From assembly GCF_033115175.1 (NCBI RefSeq), contig NC_084838.1:92361468-92425467 (forward strand): a stretch of DNA of 64,000 nucleotides, read 5' to 3'. Origin of the DNA: Lepus europaeus (Eukaryota; Chordata; Mammalia; Lagomorpha; Leporidae). A program made the position numbers and the translations under genes. The notes beneath the pieces are model-generated. The model had not been told where the DNA came from, searched no databases, and was given only the letters and a program-made list of their open reading frames with translations. The stretch's first letter is position 1. Each line of letters starts with the position of its first letter. Below, piece after piece: positions 23,159 through 34,929 of this stretch.

Positions 23159-23474
23159 GGCCAGCACAGTGGTGCCCTAGGTCAATCCTCCACCTGCGGC
23201 GATGGCATCCCATATGGGTTTTGGGTTCTAGTCTCGGTTGCTCCTCTTCCGGTTCAGCTCTTTGCTGGGGCCCTGGAGGGCAGTGGAGGGTGGTCTAAGT
23301 GCTTGAGCCCCTGCACCCACATGGGAGACCAGAGGGAGGCACCTCGCTCCTGGCTTTGGATTGGTGCAGCTCCAGCTGTTGTGGCCAGCTGGGGAGTGAA
23401 CCAACAGAAGGAAGACCTTTCTCTCTGTCTCTCTCTCTTACTGTCCATAACTCTGTCAAAAATCTTTTAAAAAA
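23159..23474 (+). mobile_element. CSINE inserted in the tail flank of the preceding SINE
   Basis: Complete copy flanked by AATCATGCTA on both sides (about 23147-23157 and 23475-23484). It inserted immediately downstream of the SINE at 22730. Confidence 0.92.
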
Positions 23475-23484
23475 ATCATGCTAG

Positions 23485-23797
23485 AGAGTAACATGCATAA
23501 TATGATACCCTTTTATGTAAAATAATTACTTATTATACATCAAGGCATATCGCAGAATATACACCAAACTATAATAGTGTTTATGTCCTGGGAATGAATG
23601 ACCAGTAAGGGTCTTTTAGACTTCTGGAAACTTTTTAATTTTTTAACTCGGGTAGTTTAATCTTTTTATACTTTTTACTTTTTTCCTTATTTTTAATTAT
23701 TTTACTGATTTTATCTTTTACTTATTTTTAAGTGTTTTACTTAATGTCTACTTACATGTATTACTTATATGAGGAAAACTAATTTGAAAAAACTCAT
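23485..23797. other. Unassigned AT-rich sequence
   Basis: No gene seen. Repeated TTTTACTTATTTTT-like motifs at 23650-23770 are low complexity. Confidence 0.4.
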
Positions 23798-24117
23798 AGG
23801 GGCCAGTGCTGAAGTGTAGTGGGTAAAGCTGCTGCCTGCAGTGCCGACATCCTATATGGGTGCTGGTTCAAGTCCCAGCTGCTCCACTTCCAACCCGACT
23901 CTCTGCTCTGGCCTGGGAGAGCAGCGGAAAATGGCCCATGTCCTTGGGCCCCTGCACCCTCATGGGAACCCTGAGGAAGCTCCTGGCTTTGCGTAGTTCT
24001 GGCCATTGCAGCCAAGTGGAGATTGAACCAGCGGATGGAAGACCCCTCCTACCCGCCTCTGCCTCTCCTCTCTCTGTGTAACTTCAACTTTCAAATAAAT
24101 AAATCTTAAAAAAAAAC
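23798..24117 (+). mobile_element. CSINE
   Basis: Head GGGGCCAGTGCTGAAGTGTA, body, and tail TTTCAAATAAATAAATCTT followed by A run. Confidence 0.92.
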
Positions 24118-24299
24118 TGTCCTAAAGAAACTGATATTTCTTTTTTTTTTATTAAACTTTTATTTAATGAATATAAATTTCCAAAGTATAGCTTGTGGGT
24201 TACAATGGCTTCCCCCCTCCCACAACTTCCCTCCCGCCCGCAACCCTCCCCCCTCCCGCTTCCCCTCCCCTTCCATTCATGTAAAGATTCATTTTCAAT

Positions 24300-24720
24300 T
24301 CTCTTTGTATACAGAAGATCAATTTAGTATATATTAGGTAAAGGTTTCAACATTTTGCCCCCATAGCAACATCGAGTGAAAAAACTACCATTGGATTACT
24401 AATTATAACATTAAATAGCAATGTACAGCACATTAAAGACAGAGATCCCACATAATTTTTTTTTTCAAAATAATTAATTTTCTATGCCATTTCCATTTTA
24501 ACACCAGGTTGTTTTTTGTTTGTTTTTTTTTTTTCATTTCCAATTCTCTTTATATACAGAAGATCACTTCAGTATATAATTAGCAAAGACCTCATCAGTC
24601 TGCGCCCACACAGAAACGCAAAGTATAAAACTACTGTTTCAGTACCAGTCATAGCATCACTTGGCTTTAGACGACACATTAGGGACAGATCCCGCATGGG
24701 GTGTAAGTACACAGTGACTC
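24300..24720 (-). repeat. Internal duplication in L1 3' UTR
   Basis: Segment 24298-24460 (AATTCTCTTTGTATACAGAA ... GTACAGCACATTAAAGACAG) recurs in diverged form at 24540-24700 (AATTCTCTTTATATACAGAA ... CACATTAGGGACAG). The order of landmarks is the same. The same duplicated arrangement is present in the L1 fragment at 36270-36920. Confidence 0.8.
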
Positions 24721-25468
24721 CTGTTGCTGACTTAACAATTTGACACTCCTGTTCATGGCGTCAGTAATCTCCCTAGGCTCTAGTCATGAGTTGCCAGGGC
24801 TATGGAAGCCTTTAGAGTTCGCTGACTTTGGTCTTATTCCGATAGGGTCATAGTCAAAGTGGAGGTTCTCTCCTCCCTTCGGAGAAGGGTATCTCCTTCT
24901 TTGATGGCCCCGTTCTTTCCACTGGGATCTCACTCACAGAGATCTTTCATTTAGGTCTTTTTTTTTTTCCCCATGATATCTTGGCTTTCCATGCCTGCTA
25001 TACTCTCATGGGCTCTTCAGCCAGATCTGAATGCCTTGAGGGCTGATTCTGAGGCCGGAGTGTTGTTTAGGACATCTGCCATCCTATGAGTCTGCTGTGT
25101 ATCCCACTTCCCATGTTGGATCTTTCTCTCCCTTTTTGATTCTATCAGTTAGTATTAGCAGATACTTGTCTTGTTTGTGTGATCTCTTTGACTCTTAGAC
25201 CTATCAGAGCTATCAATTGTGAGCTGAAATTGATCACTTGGACTAGTGCGATGGCATTGGTACATGCCATCTTGATGGAATTGTGTTGGAATCCCCTGCA
25301 CATTTCTAACTCCACCATTTGCGGCCAGTCCGATTGAGCATGTTCCAAATTGTTCATCTCCTCCCTCTCTTTTTCCACTCTTAGATTTAACAGGGATCAC
25401 TTTTCAGTTAAAATTTAAACACCTGAGAATAATTGTGTGTTAATTACTGAGTTCAACCAATAGTACTA

Positions 25469-25489
25469 GAACAACAACAACAACAACAA
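25469..25489. repeat. (AAC)n short tract in L1 3' UTR
   Basis: AACAACAACAACAACAAC-type run within the 3' UTR of the recent L1. Confidence 0.9.
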
Positions 25490-25600
25490 ATACTAAAAAG
25501 GATAAAGTATTACATTGTACATCTAAAGTCAGGACAGGAGCTGATCAGTTCATTGTTGCTTATAGTGTCCATTTCACTTAACAGGTTTCCTCTTTGGCGC

Positions 25601-27337
25601 TCAGTTGTCATCGATCAGGGAAAACAAATGATATTTGTCTCTTTGGGACTGGCTTAATTCACTCAGCATGATGTTTTCCAGATTGCTCCATCTTGTTGCA
25701 AATGACTGGGTTTCATTGTTTCTTACTGCTGTATAGTATTCTATGGAGTACATGTCCCATAATTTCTTTATCCAGTCTACTGTTGATGGGCATTTGGGTT
25801 GGTTCCAGGTCTTAGCTATTGTGAATTGAGCTGCAATAAACATTAATGTGCAGATGGCTTTTTTATTTGTCAAATTAAATTCCTTTGGGTAAATCCCAAG
25901 GAGTGGGATGGCTGGGTTGTATGGTAGGGTTATGTTCAGGTTTCTGAGGAATCTCCAGACAGACTTCCATAGTGGCTTAACCAGTTTGCATTCCCACCAA
26001 CAGTGGGTTAGTGTCCCTTTTTCCCCACATCCTCGCCAGCATCTGTTGTTGGTAGATTTCTGAATGTGAGCTATTCTCACCGGGGTGAGATGGAACCTCA
26101 TTGTGGTTTTGATTTGCATTTCTCTGATTGCTAGTGATCTTGAACATTTTTTCATGTGTCTGTTGGCCATTTGGGTTTCCTCTTTCGAAAAATGTCTATT
26201 GAGGTCCTTGGCCCATTTCTTAAGTGGGTTGTTTGTTTTGTTGTTGTGGATTTTCTTGATTTCTTTGTAGATTCTGGTTATCAATCCTTTATCTGTAGTA
26301 TAGTTTGCGAATATTTTTTCCCATTCTGTTGGTTGCCTCTTCACTTTCCTGACTGTTTCTTTTGAAGTACAGAAACTTCTCAATTTGATGCAATCCCAAA
26401 TGTTAATTTTGGTTTTGACTGCCTGTGCTGTTGGAGTATTTTCCAGGAAGTCTTTGCCTGTGCCTATATCTTGCAGGGTTTCTCCAATGCTCTCTAATAA
26501 TTTGATGGTTTCGGGTCGTAGATTTAAGTCTTTAATCCATGTTGAGTGAATTTTTGTGTAAGGTGATAGGTATGGGTCTTGCTTCAAGCTTCTGCATGTG
26601 GAAATCCAATTTTCCCAGCACCATTTATTGAATAGACTGTCCTTATTCCAGGGATTAGATTTGGATCTTTGGTCAAATATAAGTTGGCTGTAGGTGTTTG
26701 GATTGATTTCTGGTGTTTCTATTCTGTTCCATTGGTCTATCCATCTGTTTCTGTACCAGTACCATGCTGTTTTGATAACAACTGCCCTGTAGTATGTCCT
26801 AAAATCAGGTATTGTGATTCCTCCGGCTTTGTTTTTGTTGTACAGGATTGCTTTGGCTATTCGAGGTCTTCTGTGTCTCCATATGAATTTCAGCATCATT
26901 TTTTCTAGATCTGAGAAGAAGGTCTTCGGGATCTTGATGGGTATTGCATTGAATGTATAAATTGCTTTTGGGAGGATAGACATTTTGATGATATTGATTC
27001 TTCCAATCCATGAGCATGGAAGATTTCTCCATTTTTTGGTATCCTCTTCTATTTCTTTCTGTAAGGTTTTGTAGTTTTCATCGTAGAGATCTTTAACGTC
27101 TTTGGTTAAGTTTATTCCAAGGTATTTGATTGTTTTTGTAGCTATTGTGAATGGGATTGATTTTAGAAGTTCTTCCTCAGCCGTGGCATTGCCTGTGTAT
27201 ACAAAGGCTGTTGATTTTTGTGCATTGATTTTATATCCTGCTACTTTGCCAAACTCTTCGATGAGTTCCAGCAGTCTCTTAGTAGAGTTCTTTGGGTCCC
27301 CTAAATAAAGAATCATATCATCTGCAAAGAGGGATAG
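25601..27337 (-). pseudogene. L1 ORF2 C-terminal two-fifths, open but lacking its start
   Basis: One uninterrupted frame of about 580 codons ends at 25601. It begins in the RT palm motif ([20 protein letters not shown]), passes the thumb-like region ([20 protein letters not shown]), and ends in the conserved C-terminal domain with [20 protein letters not shown] and then [18 protein letters not shown]. The endonuclease and the N-terminal RT motifs are missing because reverse transcription stopped early. A few residues at the apparent start come from flanking DNA. No function is expected, but the lack of stops shows its youth. Confidence 0.93.
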
Positions 27338-27353
27338 AAGAAACTGATATTTC

Positions 27354-27599
27354 ATCTCAGGAGAATGTTAGACAAACAGAACTCTAGTATTTATCTGTAA
27401 AGCATACTTTTCCATGCAAGTAATCTGAACTTTGAACCCCCACTTCATGTTTTCTTGAGGAGCACTCAATCCAGTGCCCTTCTTATCACAGAAACAAGTT
27501 ATAACCTAATCTGGAAAAATCAAACATCTCTATCCCCATGTCAACATTTGTTTTTTGTTTCAGGAATTAGCAACTATTTAATACAAGGCCAATCATTGC
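27354..27599. other. Unassigned sequence
   Basis: Short unique flank between the L1 and the next SINE, no gene seen. Confidence 0.4.
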
Positions 27600-27890
27600 A
27601 TTGTTTTTATTAAGAGGTAGAGAGAGAGAGAGAGCTTCAACTAGCAGGTTCACTCTCCAGATGGCTGCAACAGTCAGTGCGGCATCAGGCCCAAGCCAGG
27701 AGCCAGGAGCTTCTTTCTGGTCTCCGAAGGGGGTGGCAAGGGCCCAAACACTTGGACCATCTTATACTGATTTTCCCAGGCTACTAGCAGGGAGCTGCAT
27801 CAGAGACTTGCATGAACGCCCATATGGAACGTCAGCATTGCAAGCTGCTACAGCTTTACGGGCTACACCACAATGGCATAAAATCTCCCA
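27600..27890 (-). mobile_element. CSINE, old inverted copy
   Basis: AGAGGTAGAGAGAGAGAG, then GGTTCACTCTCCAGATGGCT, CAAGCCAGGAGCCAGGAGCT and a decayed head. Confidence 0.83.
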
Positions 27891-28097
27891 TATTTTAAGG
27901 TTACCTGATAAACCACCTGAATCCCACCTGGAAATTTAATTTTCTTAAGCAGTGTAAAGCAACATAATCACAGGTTCCAGAAATTAGGCTTGGACATCTT
28001 TGGGAAGCCCTTAATGTGCCTATCGCATGGTCTGAACACCTTGAAACTGTCAGATTCAGTTAAAAAGCAATTATATGCTGCCTACAAGAAACACAAC

Positions 28098-28410
28098 TTT
28101 TTTTTTTTTAAGATTTATTTATTTATTTGAAAGATCAAATGACAGGGAGCAATCTTCAATCCACTGGTTCACTCCTCAAATAGCCCCAATGGCTAGTCCT
28201 GGCCAAAGCCAGGCGCTCAAAACTCCATACAGTTTCCCACTTGGGTAGCAGGAGGAAAAGCACTTGGGCCATACTCTCCTGCCATCCCAGGCACATTCAC
28301 AGGGAGCTGCGTAAAAAGAGAAGCCACTGGGTCTCAAATCATTGCTCCAGTATAGGATGCCAGACGGCATTTGGCAGCCAGTCCACTGTGCCACAATTCT
28401 GGCTCCTAAA
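28098..28410 (-). mobile_element. CSINE, old inverted copy
   Basis: T run, then AAGATTTATTTATTTATTTG, an altered body, and a head ending GTGCCACAATTCTGGCTCC. Confidence 0.88.
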
Positions 28411-28432
28411 AACCTATTTTAAATATAAGGCA

Positions 28433-28747
28433 GGGCCATGGTGCAGCAAGTTAATCCTCCGCCTGCAGCACTGGCAACCCATATGGGCACCAGTTCTAGT
28501 CCCAGCTGTTCTTCTTCCAGTCCAGCTCTCTGCTGTGGCCTGGGAAGGCAGTGGAGGATGGCCCAAGTGCTTGGGCCCTGCACTCACGTGGAGACCAGGA
28601 GGAAGCACCTGGCTTCTAGTTTCATATTGGCACAGCTCTGGCCATTGCGGCCATTTGGGGATGAACCAATGGAGGGAAGACCTTTCTCTCTGTCTCCCTC
28701 TCACTGTCTGTAATTCCTCAAATAAATAGATAAAATCTTTAGAAAAT
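28433..28747 (+). mobile_element. CSINE with 10-bp TSD
   Basis: Complete copy. ATATAAGGCA is repeated exactly at 28423-28432 and 28748-28757. Confidence 0.94.
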
Positions 28748-28789
28748 ATATAAGGCAACACATTAAAAATAAGATCACTGTAATCAAAA

Positions 28790-30440
28790 AAATCTGGGCA
28801 CAGGGAAGAGATGGCAGAAAAATGGCCGACGAGAATTCTGGGGACTATCCCTCCCCAGAAATATGGAAAGTCCATCAGATTAAAACATATTGGCCCTCTG
28901 GAAGCTAGCAAAGATACACAGCCACCAAGCAAACACATAACCAGGAGCAAAAGCACTGAAGCACTGCTCAGAGCATTAGAACCTTCTAGCTTACCCTTGC
29001 CCTGTTCCACACCCCAGTACAATGCTAGTTTTGAAGGTCTCAGAATGGCTATTTTAAAATAGTTTGAAAAATTCACTGAAGAAACCACACCTACAACTCA
29101 TAGTGATAACAACTAATCCTAGAGAAACTTGAGGAATCTGATTTCCAAAGTTACCTCAAAATATCCACTATTCAAATGAAAGAAATACAAGATATGCCGA
29201 GAGACAAGACAGTATGATTAATTCATAACAAATAAGAAATTAACAGATTCTCCCTAGGAGGTTCAGATACTGGAATTACTATAAGACAATAAGTCAATTG
29301 TTAGAAATATGTTCAAACAGATGAAAAAAACAAAGGATAATGGAAATCAGGAAACTGATATCAACAAATAAGAAATGTCAATAAAAAGAAGTTATGAAAA
29401 GGAACCACATTGAAATTTTAAAGCTGGAATGAACAACTGAAATCAAAACTCACTAGAGAGGTTTAATTGCACATTTATGCAAGTAAAAGAACATTAGTGA
29501 ACTTGAAGGACTGCTAATTAAAATTATCCAGTCTTAGGAGCAAAAATAAAAAAGCTAGACTATCTCTGTTAACCATCTATATTATACAGAAAGTAAACTT
29601 TAGAAAAAAATGTTACATACAAAAATGAGAATCATTTCATAGTTTATTTCAAGAAGGGGCAGTAAGGACACAGAAGGCTTGAACATAGTAGCAAACTATT
29701 TGGCATAATTAACATCTGTAGCATATATCCCAAATCAATAGAAGGTACAACTGCATGGCCAAAATTAAGAAAAAAAATCACAAAAAAGTTAAAACTTCGA
29801 ATTAGATGAAGTATATCCTCCTATACTAAAAGAAGTATAATCAATGCCAAAAAGTATGAAAATACATAGATATTTAGAAATTAAATGTAATATTAGAATT
29901 AATGAGTAACTCAAAAGGAAAATTGGGAGGTATTTTGAGTGGAATGAAAAGCAAACACAAAACAGTGAAATTTATGAGATACAGTTACAGCAGTGGAGAT
30001 AAATTTCTAGCTCTAGGTGTCTATATTAGAATACAAAGTTCTCAAACCAGGAACTTATTCTACCTTAAGCCATTTTTAAAAAGAGTATAAAAGAAAAAGG
30101 AAGTAAATAAGTAAAAATGAAAGAAATCACTTAAAAAAATCAGTGAAACATCTTTTTTTGGTCACATAATGACACATGATAGCAATATATCAAATATAGA
30201 AGTCAGATGGAAGTAAGTAGCTAAATCTGTGACATCAAAATAAATATTGACAACAATAGGTTATATTGAATCAAAAGGAAACCAAGAGTCTATGTAGATA
30301 AAAATAGCAAATAAGTAATATAAAATCTGATGTGGACTAGGATATTTTGGTTTTAAAATGAGGCATTTAACTTTATTGGGAATGTTTAAATTTTGACTCA
30401 GAATGTGAACACACACAACTAACATAATAAAACATTCATT
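28790..30440 (+). mobile_element. Old L1/HAL1-like remnant
   Basis: 28800-28860 resembles an L1 5' UTR start (GGGAAGAGATGGCAGAAAAATG). 29100-29600 resembles a diverged ORF1 of the HAL1 type (AATTAACAGATTCTCCCTAG, ACATTAGTGAACTTGAAGGA, AAAATTATCCAGTCTTAGGA). 29700-30300 resembles decayed ORF2. No open frame survives. Confidence 0.6.
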
Positions 30441-30451
30441 TCAAAATTAAG

Positions 30452-30787
30452 GTTTTTTTTTAAAGCTTTTATTTATTTGAAAGGCAGAGTTACAGAGAGG
30501 CAGAGGCAGAGAGAGGGAGAACAGTCATCCATCTGCTGGTTCACTCCCCAAACAGCCACACCAGCTAGAGCTGGGCCCATCCGAAGCCAGGAGCCTGGAG
30601 CTTCTTCTGGGTCTCCCACATGGGCACAGGGCCCAGACTTGGACCATCTTCTATTGCTTTCCCAGGCCAGAACGAAGAGCTAGGTTGGAAGTAAAGCAGC
30701 CAGGACTTGAACCAGCGCCACATGGGATGCCGGCACTGCAGGCGGCAGCTTTACCTGTTAATGACACGGCACTGCCCCGCCCCCCCG
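30452..30787 (-). mobile_element. CSINE, inverted
   Basis: T run, AAAGCTTTTATTTATTTGAA, body, and a head ending GACACGGCACTGCCCCGCCC. An AAATTAAG-type flank is on both sides (before 30451 and near 30796). Confidence 0.92.
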
Positions 30788-30803
30788 CCCCCCGAAATTA
30801 AGT

Positions 30804-31108
30804 TTTTTTTTTTTTGACTGGCAGAGTTAGACAGTGAGAGAGAGAGACAGAGAGAAAGGTCTTCCTTTTACCATTGGTTCACCCTCCAATGGCCACCGCG
30901 GCCGGCGCACTGTGCTGATCTGAAGGCAGCAGCCAGGTGCTTCTCCTGGTCTCCCATGGGGTGTAGGGCCCAAGCACTTGGGCCATCCTCCACTGCACTC
31001 CCAGGCCACAGCAGAGAGCTGGCCTGGAAGAGGGGCAACCAGGACTAGAACCCAGTGTGCCGGCGCCGCAAGGCAGAGGATTAGCCTATTGAGCCGTGGC
31101 ACTGTCCG
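30804..31108 (-). mobile_element. CSINE, inverted, at the same target as its neighbour
   Basis: Second copy, flanked by CGAAATTAAGT at about 30793-30804 and CGAAATTAAGT at about 31108-31118. Three copies of AAATTAAG therefore bracket two SINEs. Confidence 0.93.
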
Positions 31109-31118
31109 AAATTAAGTC

Positions 31119-34100
31119 CTTGACCTGAAAGATCTTAAAGTCCCTGTGGGGGTTGTGTGGTGCACTGGGAGCATTCTAGATTTCTCTGCCCAGCGTTTTT
31201 TTCTCTCTTATCTATATAGTAGCTGACTAGCTTTGGGGAAAATAGAAGTGGTGTACAATGAAACTTTCATTAGTTGCTTGTATGCCCCAGTGTTATTACT
31301 TGGTTATGGGAATATAAAAGGAAGAGTAGATAGGAGAAGGAGGAACTGCTTAAAATTGGAAGAGTTTACAATGAGGATGAACAAGCCATTAGTTTCAGTG
31401 GCTTAAAATTCAGAGAATTCACTACCAAAATAGCTAACCACATGTGTCTACAGCTTATCTAAGAAAGCTGGAGAAAAAGTAGTAGGCAACAGGCAGAACC
31501 TTAGGTTAGGAAATAATCAAACATTTAGGAAACCTTTATCCTGTCTGGAATGGGATAAGGTTATAAGCAAGGACTTTGGCCATTGTCTACTGCTTTCCCA
31601 GGCCATAGCAGAGAGCTAAATTGGAAGAGGAGCAGCCGGGACTAGAACCAGTGACTATGTGGGATGCCAGTGCTTCAGTACAGTGTTAATGCGCTGCGCC
31701 ACAGCTCCGGCCCCTATAGATAGTGAATTAATGTTGCCACTGACATACTTAATTGTGTGATTTCATAAAAGAGGAATCACCTCCTTTTAGAAGTGTAGAA
31801 AAGGCAGAGAATTGGAGTTTGCCAGGCAAGAAAGATGAAAATATATTAATACAAGCTGTTTGGAGTGATCTCTACAGGTTTGTGGTTCACAGTAGATCAT
31901 AAAATTATCCTTGAAGGGGAGGAAATTACAAGGTTGTTGCAGGGATAGGGAGAAAATTTAAAGTGGTTTGTAGTTCTTGAATAGGTTAAGCATTGGTACA
32001 TGAGGGTACAGACTAGAAAGGTAAAGGGCAGAATGTCAAACTGTATTTTTTCAGAAGGCAAAGGTACTGTTGATTCCAGAGAGTTGGAGTAACTACCTGG
32101 AATGGAGGCTAAAAGCATGAGAGAAGGATTAGACAGAGAGACCAGGTTATTAGATGTTTTGTCCATCTGGATAAGAGGGCCCCCAACTGATTCTGCCCTC
32201 TTTAAGCACTGTGACCAAGGCCCATCCCAACTCTTTTCCCTCTCAGAACCTGAACAGAATCAGCATTTTTCCTGCATCTCTAAGCTTCAGTCAATGTCCT
32301 CACTCTAACAAAAACAGAAATGCAGGAGAGAGAATGCTGTAGTAAAAATCTGCTTTGTTGTCATTTTGTTACCCAGCATTCACTTACCTTTGGTAAATAT
32401 TCTGTCTATGGCCCTTTGGGGAACTATCTCATTCTTAGTTTCAGATCATGTGCAAGTAGAATTGTCTTTTCCCGATACTCTTATTTTAAGGATAAATTTG
32501 GACAAAAAGTTCATCCCCTGTTTTGGGCCACAGTGACTGGTTAGATGTGTGCATGTTAGCACATTGGAAGGGACTAATATAAGCAACAACCCATTTTTAA
32601 TTATGTTGAAGGATATAACTGTGAAACTGCCAGACACAAAGACATAGTGAAGCCAGCCTACATATAGCCAAGAAATGCTAGCAAATGAATCCTTATGGCA
32701 TCATTAGGCCAGCATGAACCCTGCTGCCCAAGGCCATTCTCATTTCCAGACTTTTTCAGGTACCCAAGTCAACAGCTTCTCTTTTTTGTTGAGTTATATT
32801 TGCTGTCACTTACATCCAAATTCTTTCTCACAACATGAGGAATCTCTCTATTCCTGGCTCCCTCTTCCATGTTTGCCCTCTAGATATTCATAAATATTAC
32901 CTTCTCACTCAAATTATCTTTCTATAAAGGGGAATAAAGTTAATGATTTCATACTGTTCTCCCTCCTCCTCCTCCTTTCATACTGTTCTAAGTATTAAAT
33001 GGAATAAAATGCAGAAATGACAAATTTGTTCCACAACACTAAACTATGGCACACAGTACTTAATTTCTCTATATGAAATCTGGCTCAAAGCCTCAGTTTT
33101 AACAGGTGTGAAATATCCAATATGATTAACTGTTGGGACCTTGTGTATACTTAGCTTAGTATCCAAGGTCAAACAGAGATGCTAAGGTTGGCCAATGCAG
33201 TGTTTTGCTGTAGCTCCCGAGACAGTGGAGCTTGAACATTAGTCATCTCAGCCAATATCATTTCATTCCTTAGGAACCGCTACTGCTTCCTAGATGACTT
33301 CCACACAGGACTCATCCACTTAGAACCTGTCTTTACAATGCTACTGTTAGGCAGCTCTCCAACTTTCAATCTCTTACCTGCTTCAACCTCATCTTCTCTT
33401 CCTAGGAACACCTAGATGAATGCCACTCCTACATGAGAATTGGGATAGCACTGTACAAAAGATGTGTCAAAGCTGGTTTTGGAAAGGAAACGTGGAAACT
33501 GTTAATAGCTCCTGAGACCAAGAACCCAGAACTCCTCAGAAGACAAGAGTGAAAAGTTACATTCTTTCCTTTTGGAGTTCCTTCAGGCAGGAAAGTGTAA
33601 TCAATAGCTCAGTAAATTATCCTGTGACAATTGAAGAGTACCTAAAGCTGAGAAAGTAGGATGAGCAAGATTAATTTCCCTCTCATTGTTGTCAGCAAAC
33701 CTCCCACCCACTATGAAGCTTCCATCGTGATCAAGAGGGGTTACTTGCTGCCACCTCCTTTTGGACATTACACTTAATAGATGGCCCACGAGTGACCAAC
33801 TTTCTTACTGCCTCATCTGGTATTTCTTTGAATGGACAATATGAGATTAAGGTAAGATGACTTGTTGTGTAGACCCCATTCAGTAACTCAACCTCTTTAA
33901 GCCACCGTATCTCCCTTTGATGGAAGTCCTCAATAAGGTCATGGGTACACAGAAAACACCCCAGAATGGAAGTTACATGCTCTGAGTTCCCTTCTATTGG
34001 CTTTTCTACTAATTGGGTGACTCATTCGCTAATGTGGAAGCATGAGATATATATGCTATATCACATATATTTGTAAGATCAGGAATTTAATTAATTAGAA

Positions 34101-34430
34101 ATCAAATGTAAAGATTAGAAATTAAAGGAATAAATGAAAATAAAATTTTACTTTTTAATTCTTAATTGAATTAGGAATAACAAAATGGCGGCTGATTGGG
34201 TAATTACATTATATGCACAAGTGAAATGAATGTGATAAAGATAGGAAGGAGGAATTGGGAAGACTGTATCATAAGATATCTAAACTACCTGTAAAAGTTT
34301 AGTTATTTGAAAATGGACTTAGATGACTTCTGAGTGTATATTACAGTCTCTAATGCAGCCACTGAATTATTTTGGAAGAAATGTTATTGGTAAGCTGGGA
34401 AAGGAGAAAAGATTGAATGAAATTTTTATT
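31119..34430. other. Intergenic sequence, no gene seen
   Basis: Apart from one SINE fragment (31583-31718), I recognise nothing. Open frames of 60-90 codons have no family resemblance. A short CTCCTCCTCCTCC run near 32962 is simple sequence. Confidence 0.4.
31583..31718 (-). mobile_element. CSINE head fragment, inverted
   Basis: CTGCTTTCCCAGGCCATAGC ... AGCAGCCGGGACTAGAACCA ... GCGCCACAGCTCCGGCC; the 3' half is missing. Confidence 0.88.
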
Positions 34431-34805
34431 TAAAATATTATGAAATAATAAGAGGAACAGCATAACAAAAAAAAAAAAACAGAAAACAATGAACAGATGG
34501 CAATAGTAAATTCTTATATATCGATAATTATTTTAAATGTAAGTGGATTAAGTTTTTCCATTAGAATAGAGTAGCTGAATGAATAAACTAGCAGTATCCA
34601 ACTTTATGCATATAAGAGGCTCACTTTAGCTTTAAGGGCACACATAGGCTTGAAAGTGAAAAGTTGTAAAAAAAAAATTCCATGCAACCAGTAACCAAAG
34701 GAGAACAGATGTAGTTATCTCAGACAAAATAGACTTTAACAAAGGAATGAATTAAGCACCTCATAAAGATACCTGCACCTCCATGTTTATTGCAACTCTG
34801 TGTTT
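34430..34805 (+). mobile_element. Old L1 ORF2 fragments
   Basis: 34500-34760 is a decayed endonuclease-domain segment of ORF2 (TTTAAATGTAAGTGGATTAA, ATGCAACCAGTAACCAAAGG, CAGATGTAGTTATCTCAGAC), joined to a later ORF2 piece by deletion. Confidence 0.65.
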
Positions 34806-34929
34806 AATATTTTAAGGAACTGTCCAACTGTTTTCCAAAACACGCCATTTTCATTCTCTTTAGCAGTATGTAAGACTTTGTATCTCTCTACATTTTCTCA
34901 AACCTTATTACCTGTTTTTTCCAGTTATT

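Larger units (their letters stand above)
24141..27337 (-). mobile_element. Recent 5'-truncated L1 with perfect 16-bp TSD
   Basis: Minus-orientation L1, about 3.2 kb, starting inside the ORF2 RT domain. The tail lies at 24141 (T run on the plus strand). AAGAAACTGATATTTC occurs exactly at 24125-24140 and 27338-27353, giving both boundaries. The 3' UTR (24151-25600) contains the C-rich block and an internal duplication. The intact coding tail and perfect TSD indicate a recent insertion. Confidence 0.97.

Noticed and set aside
22978..23298. Frame with PSLPPSLPP repeats
   Set aside because: Translation of the (TCCC)n tract in a SINE.
32100..32310. Similarity between 32100-32310 and 36060-36220 (CAGAATCAGCATT ... 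AAGCTTCAG)
   Set aside because: A shared 10-15 base wording suggests a common old repeat, but I could not define ends, orientation or family with confidence.
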